From Saccoglossus kowalevskii (taxonomy: Eukaryota > Hemichordata > Enteropneusta > Harrimaniidae): a stretch of DNA of 11,496 nucleotides. The stretch lies in contig NW_003145289.1 of the NCBI RefSeq assembly GCF_000003605.2, positions 117,017 through 128,512 on the forward strand, read 5' to 3'. The position numbers and the translations under genes were made by a program. How positions within the stretch are numbered: the first letter of the stretch is position 1; each line of letters begins with the position of its first letter. A model generated the notes under the pieces. The model searched no databases, was not told where the DNA came from, and worked only from the letters and a program-made list of their open reading frames with translations. This document shows positions 1 through 8,260 of the stretch, one piece after another.

Positions 1-129
1 CGCTTTAATAGGGGGACTGTAGACCGAGTGGGGAGAATGCCACAAGTAACGGAAAGAGGTAATCAATACCTTAGTTGATTAATATGCGACTAAGCCTGAG
101 GCTACAATAACAGTTTTGTAGGATGCTAT

Positions 130-262
130 TTAAAGGGCGGCAGTCGTCGTGCCGCGTCCTGTTCGATATGGGACTCATAGCGACGTATACAACGTGTGTA
201 AAATACATTGTTTATTTACATGACATTCGAACATGCGCTGCGCGACGACCACCGCGCTTTAA
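130..262 (+). mobile_element. MITE, left copy, TTAA-bounded (piggyBac-like)
   Basis: A 133-bp unit that starts TTAAAGGGCGG and ends CGCGCTTTAA, so it is bounded by TTAA on both sides. Its first and last 27 bases are imperfect inverted repeats (22 of 27 match by eye), sharing the core GTCGTCG. There is no coding capacity. Short non-coding elements with terminal inverted repeats and TTAA target sites are typical of MITEs mobilised by piggyBac-family transposases; the family assignment rests on the TTAA alone. A second copy lies in opposite orientation at 715-840. Confidence 0.65.
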
Positions 263-714
263 GACCTATATTCTGTAAACGTCCCAACGATTGGTAAAGG
301 TATGTCGCCTACAGCTATTTGCACATCGTGAATCATAATAGTGTTGCGTTCTCGCCGTTTGAGTATTGACGGACAGTTCATGATCTCACGACTATATTGA
401 GGGAGCCCTGGGTGACTGAGATTCCCTCTTCCGAGACTAAAACTACATATAAATATGTATTAGGTATACAAGAGCGTCTTGAACACACACGGAAGTTGAA
501 AGAAATGGAATTGTGAGCATTTCGAGTGAAATAAAAACACCATTTTGACATGAGGGCTAAGAACTCGAAACTCGAAACTCGAATTCGGTGACCAAGTTAT
601 CTTATTTCTAGCCACAGCATACCCAATTTAGGGTGTGGGTCTGTGGATTATTGTAACAATTAGGATGGTGAGTCCAAACAGTACCATGCAGATATGTTAA
701 CGAAATATAACATT
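263..714. other. non-coding spacer between the inverted MITE copies
   Basis: No convincing open frame or RNA gene. The only local structure noticed is a 7-bp microsatellite, AACTCGA repeated three times at 562-582 and followed by ATTC. Confidence 0.5.
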
Positions 715-840
715 GCGGTGGTCGTCGCGCAGCGCGTGTTCGAATGTCATGTAAATAAACAATGTATATTACACGCGTTGTATACGTCGCTATGAGTCCC
801 ATATTGAACAGGACGCGACACGACGACTACCGCCCTTTAA
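715..840 (-). mobile_element. MITE, right copy, inverted relative to left
   Basis: The reverse complement of 715-840 matches 130-255 over 126 bases with only 6 mismatches by eye (about 95%). Five of the six are C/T or G/A transitions, as expected from CpG decay. The outer end is ACCGCCCTTTAA, giving a TTAA at 837-840. The inner end stops matching at 715 and lacks the last seven bases (GCTTTAA) that close the left copy, so this copy is either clipped or the inner arm of one larger fold-back element. Confidence 0.65.
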
Positions 841-997
841 CCAGGCACATTACTGATAAACATACGTAATCACATGGAAGGGTAATATGAACGTTATTAA
901 GCTTGGCATGTGTTATCGGAGTTATTTGTGCCGCATATAGTTTATTTCCATTCAGCTATGGTCACCAGCATTTAAGTTAGGTCCGTCGTGGCAACCA

Positions 998-1087
998 AAG
1001 AACAGACGGACATGAGCACCAGGAACCAACACGTGACACCGTTGAACAGCGGTCTTCATCAATAGAGACCTTCACGAGAATCTGACT
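998..1087 (+). repeat. ~90-bp interspersed repeat, copy 1
   Basis: Begins AAGAACAGACGG and ends TCTGACT. It matches 2089-2176 along its length with scattered substitutions and one 2-base length difference (AATAGAGACC here, AACAGACC there). It contains a CACGTGA E-box at 1030-1036. Weaker similarity may continue upstream into the preceding ~20 bases. No tRNA-type promoter boxes, poly(A) tail or terminal inverted repeats are visible, so its class is unknown. Confidence 0.7.
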
Positions 1088-2088
1088 AACCGAATCTAAG
1101 TACATATAATGTATGCACGTATTCTGTGATGTCTGTGACACAGTAAAAAAAACACAGTAAAAGACAATGTGCGGCGAACAGAAACCGTACCGACATTGTG
1201 TAGCCCTAAGCTATAACATCAAACCAGACCGCTCCGAATGGACTAGACTGTGTAATGCTAAAGTAGACATCTCGTAGCAGATTAGTTTAACACCTATCTG
1301 ACATTCGTGCGCAGAATTGAGGCTAGAATATTCGCTTCGAGGCATTTCTGTGCGTATAGTGAGTACATAGTTTCTTCTTCGACGTATTGCGTTGATATAT
1401 ACTTGTATATGTTGATCAGCCTTGTTGTGTTTGTCCTTGGTCACTATAAATTGCTCTACAGTACTCAATACTAGGAATCCCATTAAATAAATGCAATCTA
1501 TATTCGATGCACAACCTGTGGTGATAAAATAGATCACTCTTTAAGCTTTTAGTTGCCAACAGAAACCCGTAAAACCTTGTGTTGTCCAGGGCGTGGAACA
1601 CTGCTACATGGTAATCGTACATTTCAGCACAGAACCGTGGGGCAGATTATGACCGAATGTAGGTGAGAAAATTCACAATCCAAAACATAGTAATAAATGT
1701 AACAACATTTTTTAAAGCTTGAAACCGATTTGAACTCGCAACGATACAATCATTAAATGAAGGACTTTAATAGAAATACCCGAATACCTTGTGATACGAA
1801 TAATGAATTCTGTACCGAGAATGAGATAGAAATATTAAATTTTCATTTGACATAGCTTGCTTATGCAATGAATTTTATAACTCGAAGCCAAAATATGTTA
1901 AGGGACAAAAATATGTAATCTGAGTCTTCATTGTGTCAAAACCGACACGTCCAAACAACAAGGCCAGTCACGTTTTCACCAGCTTGTTCACTTAAACCAT
2001 TTATGAAATTAATTAGTTAACAAGTTCAATTTCATATCTGTTCAGTGGGATCGGGTTTATTAACATGCTCACGCCACTTGCTGTAACT
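1088..2088. other. non-coding region between the two 90-bp repeats
   Basis: AT-rich DNA with no gene I can support. Small structures seen: a repeated ACACAGTAAAA around 1138-1163, and a hairpin with a perfect 9-bp stem (TATGAAATT at 2002-2010 pairing with AATTTCATA at 2028-2036). Confidence 0.5.
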
Positions 2089-2176
2089 AAGAACAGACGG
2101 GCGTAAGCATCAGAAACCAACACGTGATACCGTTGAACAGCGGTCTTCATCAACAGACCTTCATGACAATCTGACT
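2089..2176 (+). repeat. ~90-bp interspersed repeat, copy 2
   Basis: Second copy of the repeat at 998-1087, same orientation. It carries CACGTGA at 2121-2127, followed by a strongly conserved stretch, CGTTGAACAGCGGTCTTCAT. It ends about 120 bases before the E-box of the first secreted-protein promoter, so it could have brought in upstream regulatory sequence; that is inference. Confidence 0.7.
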
Positions 2177-2205
2177 CCCTTGCAAATTACGAATAACCTA
2201 AACAA

Positions 2206-2275
2206 CTGGAATGTTACTAGATGACGCTCATAGATTTATTTACCAATCAAATATCCCAACTACTGGAATGTTACT
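2206..2275 (+). repeat. paired CTGGAATGTTACT motif
   Basis: The 13-mer CTGGAATGTTACT occurs at 2206-2218 and 2263-2275, 57 bases apart, each followed within a few bases by TGACG. The pair lies just upstream of the first promoter block. No matching pair was seen upstream of the second gene. Confidence 0.5.
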
Positions 2276-2294
2276 GGTTGACGACCGTGAAGGT

Positions 2295-2413
2295 CACGTG
2301 ATCGACTCAATACATGCAGTTTGCATAAATGAACATGGTTAAGTACAGCGCTGAATCCCCAATAACAAAAGTGTCACCGCCGAGTAGATCACAACATTTA
2401 ACGCTAAGCCAGT
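2295..2413 (+). promoter_or_regulatory. promoter and 5' leader of secreted-protein gene 1
   Basis: CACGTGA E-box at 2295-2301, CAGTTTGCATAAAT at 2317-2330 as the likely TATA-like core, GCGCTGAATC at 2348-2357 where a start site 25-30 bases downstream would fall, and leader motif ACAACATTTAACGC at 2391-2404. All four recur in the same order and near-identical spacing at 4183-4303, which is the main evidence. The leader has no upstream ATG between the predicted start site and 2414. Confidence 0.6.
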
Positions 2414-2476
2414 ATGATCAAGCTAATCCCAGTTAGTTTGATTATCTTAGTTCTGGTAGTCGAGGCTGTTAGCAGG
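2414..2476 (+). CDS. first coding exon: signal peptide of secreted protein 1 (partial gene)
   Basis: Encodes 21 residues: MIKLIPVSL, then the hydrophobic run IILVLVV, then EAVSR. That is a basic residue, a hydrophobic core and a small-residue end, the layout of an ER signal peptide that directs secretion. The exon ends AGG and is followed at 2477 by GTGAGT, a strong splice donor in phase 0; the frame continues a little into the intron but is meaningless there. The ATG has A at -3. The second gene at 4304 has an exon of exactly the same length, with 13 of 21 identical residues and 48 of 63 identical bases by eye. I do not recognise the family; the mature protein is not in this exon. Small secreted peptides are often built this way, but function is unknown. 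Confidence 0.65.
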
Positions 2477-3895
2477 GTGAGTTACAATTATATTTGCAAT
2501 ATAACTTTCAATTCATTTATTGTTATTCAAAGTATATATAAGACGAGGATGACTGCAAACCGTAGCGTACGAAAGCATTTGTTTATTATACGTTGATGGT
2601 ACGTAAACAAAACATATATATAGTGTCACGCTAGTATCTTCGATTCGGAAAACATGTTACTTCTATTACGTATGGTAAAGCATCCAGTGATGAAATTCTT
2701 CCTGCACGCTCCAAACAACCTACCATGTAAATCAATAACACCATTCTGTAACTAGCAACAATTAAAAGCGACAATGCTCTGTCGTAAATCTAACACGAGG
2801 AAAAGAATTATTATCATTCAAACAAAAATCAGAAACCATTCGAGGATTATATACAAAAGTGACAAACTCGCAAACACAATAAATGTCTTTTTAATAGTCT
2901 AAAAATGACCTGGCACAATTTAGTTGTCAATGACCAATTGTCCCGTGGTTTATGTCTTCGCTTTAAGTTCATCCCGATACACGTCCATATTGTCTTTATG
3001 AAATCACTGTGACCAATATAATAGAATGGCATGTTTTCGCAACCTACCGACGTATTTACACGGTCTATCGCACACGCACGCAGCCATTGTATCAATAACA
3101 CAATCACTCTGTAAGCACAATACAGGTAATGTATCTTACCAAACAACAATGTTAGCACTGCGTGTCACAACTTTAAATCATACAGCGGTGCAGGGGACCA
3201 TGTTAGCACTGCGTGCCACAACCTAATCATATAGAAATGCAAGTTACAGTGTTAGTACTGGGTGTCACAAACTAAAATAACACAACAGTGACCAGGGGAT
3301 TATATTAGCGGTGCGTGTCACTGTCTAAAAGCGCATAGCAAAGCAAGCATCCATATCAACATAGTGTGTTAAAACCACGTGACTCTTGGAAAATAAATTG
3401 ACCAGCGATGTCTCTTTCGTGACATTGTATGAGAAAAGTAAAATTAGGTCGTGGGCAATGTATATCAATTGTTTGTTAACTGTGCCGCACACCCTGCAAA
3501 GTTACCAAAGGTTCACCAACACAACCCGAACTACAGTATCCCAAGGCGAAGAATGCAGGGAAAAACAGTGTTAATTACTTCATCACAGCCGGAGTGCACA
3601 TACAAGAGCGTTGTCAACGCAAACATCCTTGGGAGGTTCCATTGTTGCTGTTGTTGTCGTGAATGAAATGCAAGAACGAAAAGGATATCATTAATTTTAT
3701 TTGTCAATAATGATTGAAAAGTAAAAACGTTACTTGTTGTGCCAGAGATTGATAACGTTGCGTCGGTACATGTAGGTAGTTGGCTCATTTAAAAAAAAAC
3801 GAAGTTGGTGACAAACGAAATGAGATACTGCATTTCAGTATTGTTCGAACTAAAGTTCTGTATAGCGAAGTATTGTGATTGGTAATATCATTCAG
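2477..3895 (+). other. presumed intron 1 of secreted-protein gene 1
   Basis: Begins with donor GTGAGT. It contains the ~50-bp tandem array at 3151-3325, another CACGTGA at 3376-3382, and an ATCAATAACAC motif at both 2731 and 3091. No internal exon stands out; the short open frames in it lack ATG starts or convincing composition. The 3' limit depends on the tentative exon at 3896. Confidence 0.3.
3151..3325 (+). repeat. degenerate ~50-bp tandem repeat, about 4 copies
   Basis: Units start at 3151, 3202, 3251 and 3304 (spacing 51, 49 and 53). The conserved core is GTTAGCACTGCGTGTCACAA with changes in later copies, for example GTTAGTACTGGGTGTCACAA at 3251. Copies one and three also share CAGGGGA-type tails. 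The array is non-coding and unrelated to the large 26-bp array downstream. Confidence 0.7.
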
Positions 3896-3970
3896 TCTCA
3901 GTGCTATCGTGTCAATTTCACTATGGAAGTCCGAAAGGTGAAACTGTTTTGTTCATGTGGTTCAGTTTAG
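3896..3970 (+). CDS. tentative last exon: short basic cysteine-containing peptide
   Basis: Two possible acceptors, CAG ending at 3895 and CAG ending at 3901, both open the same frame, and both are phase 0, matching the donor at 2476. The exon would encode 24 residues from SQCYRVNFTMEV to LFCSCGSV and stop at TAG 3968-3970. It has three cysteines (spaced C-x15-C-x-C), three lysines, two arginines and one acidic residue. An AATAAA follows 102 bases later. If joined to the exon at 2414 it would give a secreted basic peptide of 45 residues before signal cleavage. Weaknesses are a poor pyrimidine tract, an odd cysteine number, no recognised family, and no second copy for gene 2. This is a candidate only. 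Confidence 0.22.
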   Translation, partial: SQCYRVNFTMEVRKVKLFCSCGSV

Positions 3971-4071
3971 CGGTGTTGTTGGGTAACTTGTATATCACGT
4001 ATGAAAAACGTGTGTGAAATATTGATACGTTATATATCTAGACGTCATTTTCTATACCATCACATATGGAG

Positions 4072-4077
4072 AATAAA
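4072..4077 (+). terminator. possible poly(A) signal for gene 1
   Basis: AATAAA at 4072-4077, about 100 bases before the second promoter block and 102 bases after the tentative stop at 3970. Its position would let gene 1 end before gene 2 begins. The hexamer is common by chance in AT-rich DNA. Confidence 0.3.
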
Positions 4078-4182
4078 ACAATTGAACTAAGAAAGTAATC
4101 TGGCATCTTGTTAATACTCATTATATTTGAATATTAAAAGTCTCTATTACACAGTAAACATATGGACATGTTGATCACATAC

Positions 4183-4303
4183 CACGTGACCAAACTCACT
4201 GCACACAGTTTGCATAAATCTACATAGTCGAGAACTGCGCTGAATCTTGAATGATCGTAGTTACCACCGCTGAAAATATTACAACATTTAACGCATAGCC
4301 AGT
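4183..4303 (+). promoter_or_regulatory. promoter and 5' leader of secreted-protein gene 2
   Basis: CACGTGA at 4183-4189, CAGTTTGCATAAAT at 4206-4219, GCGCTGAATC at 4237-4246 and ACAACATTTAACGC at 4281-4294, colinear with the gene 1 block. The core lies 98 bases from the ATG here and 97 in gene 1. Unlike gene 1, the leader contains an upstream ATG at 4251 that opens a 15-codon frame ending TAG at 4298, five bases before the main start. Confidence 0.6.
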
Positions 4304-4366
4304 ATGGGCAAGTTTATCACCGTTAGTCTGTTTGTCTTAGTCCTGGTAGTCGGAGCATTTGGCAGG
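4304..4366 (+). CDS. first coding exon: signal peptide of secreted protein 2 (partial gene)
   Basis: Encodes 21 residues: MGKFITVSL, hydrophobic run FVLVLVV, then GAFGR, a textbook signal peptide with small residues near the expected cleavage site. It ends AGG before donor GTGAGT at 4367, the same phase-0 junction as gene 1. The start codon is in strong context (A at -3, G at +4). Compared with gene 1, changes lie mostly at hydrophobic-to-hydrophobic positions (for example L to F and I to V), suggesting the reading frame has been kept under constraint. The remaining exons are not recognised in the window; they may lie past the satellite array or be lost. Function is unknown beyond likely secretion. 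Confidence 0.65.
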
Positions 4367-5261
4367 GTGAGTTAGATATTTTTATACGTCTGCGATGCAA
4401 GCACCAGCGCGGTGCCATACTGCCTTATTAAATACGGCAATACATGAAATAGTTACGCACAATGCTGTGAACAAAATGACCAAAGTTGCTTTAGTTGTTC
4501 TTTAATACGACATAAAACCTCCGTTTTAATCAAATCACGCGTTTTCGCAAGAAACCGCCATAGCCTGCCTGCCCTTCGCCGCATTGCAGTCACAAGGCTG
4601 GCAAGGTAAGGATGGGTTAGTTCTGCGCACCTCGAAGGTCATGAATTGGGGCGGCTAACAAATAGCTAAACAAATTTATATTTTATTACTATGCGAGCAG
4701 TCTCATAAAATAAATGACAACGAGCAAATAAAAAAAAAAAGTAGGGGGGACGGGGTTGCGTGGGGGTAACTGCCATTTCCCCATGGCGTTAAACCATACT
4801 CTGTTGGTTATTTTGAATTGAAAATTGGTCAAATACACACAGCTATGATTTAAAATGTAGTTCAGATATCTCTATGTTTTTGACTTTCAAATGCCTAGTC
4901 ACGGGTAACAATTTCAGAAAAATCCTATGTCAAATGTGTACCCATACCCTACATATCACATTAACGTTTGATGTATAAAATAATGTATATAGCACATATT
5001 GTGTATACTAGTTACTGACTCATATATCAAGCACACGGGTCTGGACTTTGTCAATGTCATATACAGTCTATTGTAACATTGGAAACGCTATACAGTGATT
5101 GGCTCTGATACTACACATCGTATTGTACTAGTGTATATTGTTAATAGTGTCACATTTCATAAGACAATGCGCTGTAACACAATAGCTATACTCTCAAAAC
5201 ATATATTGTTGAATTGTTATCTATGTCAGCGCCATGTTGACGGCAACATCCCCATAACTAC
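4367..5261 (+). other. presumed intron start of gene 2, no exon identified
   Basis: Starts with donor GTGAGT. It includes a GC-richer patch with an open frame at 4530-4658, an A-run next to G-runs at 4730-4766, and an imperfect palindrome at 4985-5008 (GTATA...TATAC with inner GCACA/TGTG). No convincing acceptor plus coding segment continues the signal peptide. Confidence 0.3.
4730..4766 (+). other. A11 tract abutting G-rich stretch
   Basis: An 11-base A-run at 4730-4740, directly preceded by AAT, is followed by three G-runs of 6, 4 and 5 bases at 4744-4766. The A-run could be an old retroposon tail; the G-runs fall one short of a canonical four-run quadruplex. Confidence 0.4.
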
Positions 5262-5863
5262 GGGGACCGGTACTGTGTAAAGTTATGTGGATGGCTACTG
5301 TGTAAACATGGGAATAACTAGTATAAAAATGTTATGGAATGACTACTGTGTAAACGTTATGGGGATGACTACTGTGTAAACGTTATAGGGATGACTACTG
5401 TGTAAACGTTATGGGGATGACCACTGAGTAAACCTTATGGGGATGACTACTGTGTAAACGTTATGGGGATGACTAGTGTGTAAACGTTATGGGGATGACT
5501 ACTGTGTAAACGTTATGGGGATGACTACTGTGTAAACGTTATGGATGACTAAACGTTATGGGGATGACTACTGTGTAAACGTTATGAGGATGACCACTGT
5601 GTAAACGTTATGGGGATAACTACTGTGTAAACGTTATGGGATGACTAGTGTGTAAACGTTATGGGGATGACGACTGTGTAAACGTTATGGGATGACTAGT
5701 GTGTAAACGTTATAGGGATGGCTACTGTGTAAACGTTATGGGGATGACTACTGTGTAAACGTTATGGGGATGACCACTGTGTAAACGTTATAGGGATGGC
5801 TACTGTGTAAACGTTATAGGGATGGCTACTGTGTAAACGTTATGGAGATGACCACTGTGTAAA

Positions 5864-5914
5864 CATGGGAATAGCTAGTATACAAATGTTATGGTGGTGA
5901 CTGCTGTATAACAG
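5864..5914 (+). repeat. divergent 51-bp marker block, copy 1
   Basis: Two adjoining variant units within the array, starting CATGGGAATAGCTAGTATAC and ending CTGCTGTATAACAG. The identical 51 bases recur at 6249-6299 and 7201-7251. Confidence 0.85.
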
Positions 5915-6248
5915 TTATGGGAATGACTACTGAGTAAACGTTATGGGATGACTAGTGTGTAAACGTTATAGGGATGGCTACTGTGTAAACGTTATGGGGA
6001 TGACTACTGTGTAAACGTTATGGAGATGACTACTGTGTAAACGTTATGGGATGACTAGTGTGTAAACGTTATAGGGATGGCTACTGTGTAAACGTTATGG
6101 GGATGACTACTGTGTAAACGTTATGGGGATGACCACTGTGTAAACGTTATGGGGATGACTACTGTGTAAACGTTATGGGGATGACCACTGTGTAAACGTT
6201 ATAGGGATGGCTACTGAGTAAACGTTATGGAGATGACCACTGTGTAAA

Positions 6249-6299
6249 CATGGGAATAGCTAGTATACAAATGTTATGGTGGTGACTGCTGTATAACAG
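6249..6299 (+). repeat. divergent 51-bp marker block, copy 2
   Basis: Identical to 5864-5914, offset 385 bases. The flanking order of variant units (ATAGGGATGGC, then GACCACTG, then GGAGATGACC before the marker) is also largely shared, so a larger block was duplicated. Confidence 0.85.
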
Positions 6300-7200
6300 T
6301 TATGGGAATGACTACTGAGTAAACGTTATGAGGATGACCACTGTGTAAACGTTATGGGGATGACTACTGTGTAAACGTTATGGGATGACTAGTGTGTAAA
6401 CGTTATGGGGATGACTACTGTGTAAACGTTATGGGATGACTAGTGTGTAAACGTTATAGGGATGACTACTGTGTAAACGTTATGGGATGACTAGTGTGTA
6501 AACGTTATGGGGATGACTAGTGTGTAAACGTTATGGGGATGACTACTGTGTAAACGTTATGGGATGACTAGTGTGTAAACGTTATAGGGATGGCTACTGT
6601 GTAAACGTTATGGGGATGACTACTGTGTAAACGTTATGGGGATGACCACTGTGTAAACGTTATGGGAATGACTACTGAGTAAACGTTATGAGGATGACTA
6701 CTGTGTAAATGTTATGGGGATGACTACTGAGTAAACGTTATGGGGATGACTACTGAGTAAACGTTATGGGGATGACTACTGTGTAAACGTTATGGGGATG
6801 ACTAGTGTGTAAACGTTATGGGGATGACTACTGTGTAAACGTTATGGGATGACTAGTGTGTAAACGTTATAGGGATGACTATTGTGTAAACGTTATGGGA
6901 TGACTAGTGTGTAAACGTTATTGGGATGACTAGTGTGTAAACGTTATGGGGATGACTACTGTGTAAACGTTATGGGATGACTAGTGTGTAAACGTTATAG
7001 GGATGGCTATTGTGTAAACGTTATGGGGATGACTACTGTGTAAACGTTATGGGGATGACCACTGTGTAAACGTTATGGGAATGACTACTGAGTAAACGTT
7101 ATGAGGATGACTACTGTGTAAATGTTATGGGGATGACTACTGAGTAAACGTTATAGGGATGGCTACTGAGTAAACGTTATGAAGATGACCACTATGTAAA

Positions 7201-7251
7201 CATGGGAATAGCTAGTATACAAATGTTATGGTGGTGACTGCTGTATAACAG
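7201..7251 (+). repeat. divergent 51-bp marker block, copy 3
   Basis: Identical to the first two copies, 952 bases after the second. The unit just before it has drifted (GAAGATGACCACTATG). Confidence 0.85.
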
Positions 7252-8260
7252 TTATGGGAATGACTACTGAGTAAACGTTATGGGGATGACCACTGTGTAA
7301 ACGTTATGGGAATGACTACTGAGTAAACGTTATGAGAATGACTACTATGTAAATGTTATGGGGATGACTACTGAGTAAACGTTATGGGGATGACTACTGA
7401 GTAAACGTTATGGGGATGACTACTGTGTAAACGTTATGGGGATGACTACTGTGTAAACGTTATGGGGATGACTACTGTGTAAACGTTATGGGAATGACTA
7501 CTGTGTAAACGTTATGGGGATGACTACTGTGTAAACGTTATGGGGATGACTACTGTGTAAACGTTATGGGGATGACTGCTGTGTAAACGTTATGGGGATG
7601 ACTACTGTGTAAACGTTATGGGGATGACTACTGTGTAAACGTTATGGGGATGACTACTGTGTAAATGTTATGGGGATGACTACTGTGTAAAAGTTATGGG
7701 GATGACTACTGTGTAAACGTTATAGGGATGACCACTGAGTAAAAGTTATGGGGATGACTACTGAGTAAACGTTATGGGGATGACTACTGTGTAAACGTTA
7801 TGGGGATGACTACTGTGTAAACGTTATGGGGATGACTACTGAGTAAACTTTATGGGGATGACTACTGTGTAAATGTTATGGAGATGACTACTGTGTAAAC
7901 GTTATGGGGATGACTACTGTGTAAACGTTATGGGGATGACTACTGTGTAAACGTTATGGGGATGACTACTGTGTAAATGTTATGGGGATGACTACTGTGT
8001 AAACGTTATGGGGATGACTACTTTGTAAACGTTATGGGGATAACTACTGTGTAAACGTTATGGGGATGACTACTGTGTAAATGTTATGGGGATGACTACT
8101 ATGTAAAAGTTATGGGGATGACTACTGTGTAAATGTTATGGGGATGACTGGCAGCGTAAACGTTATGGAAATGACTACTGTGTGAACGTATAGGGATGAC
8201 CACTGAGTAAACGTTATGGGGATGACTACTGTGTAAACGTTATGGGATGAACACTGTGTA

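Larger units (their letters stand above)
130..840. mobile_element. possible 711-bp fold-back element with 126-bp arms
   Basis: Alternative reading of the same inverted pair: one non-autonomous element with long terminal inverted repeats (130-255 and 715-840), TTAA at both outer edges and a 459-bp centre. Against it, the left arm by itself is already TTAA-bounded with its own short inverted repeats. For it, the match between arms begins exactly at the outer TTAA and both arms are the same length. Confidence 0.35.

Noticed and set aside
608-802. 64-codon minus-strand frame
   Set aside because: Lies across the MITE arm and spacer; explained by the repeat.
1211-1537. 108-codon open frame on the minus strand
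   Set aside because: No recognisable domain, no promoter or splice context, and composition like the surrounding AT-rich DNA; a shorter minus-strand frame at 1416-1622 overlaps it.
1711-1745. tRNA-like B box on the minus strand (GTTCAAATC)
   Set aside because: The flanking bases do not pair as a T-arm, and no A box or acceptor stem is present at the right distance.
2847-3226. Overlapping open frames on both strands (103 and 66 codons)
   Set aside because: They conflict with each other, show no family features, and the plus-strand one runs into the 50-bp tandem array.
3386-3666. Two plus-strand frames, one ending in a run of cysteines
   Set aside because: Both begin at non-ATG codons (TTG and GTG). 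The cysteine run comes from a TGT/TGC microsatellite-like stretch at 3643-3660.
3531-3788. 85-codon minus-strand frame
   Set aside because: Opposite to the presumed intron, with no motif or context support.
3034-4605. Shared GTTTTCGCAA followed by a C-rich stretch in both introns (3035 and 4541)
   Set aside because: Only the first ten bases match well; beyond that the alignment needs many gaps and is not better than chance by eye.
5095-5280. 61-codon frame with CYLC motif
   Set aside because: Starts at GTG and takes its end from the first satellite unit; no acceptor or family match.
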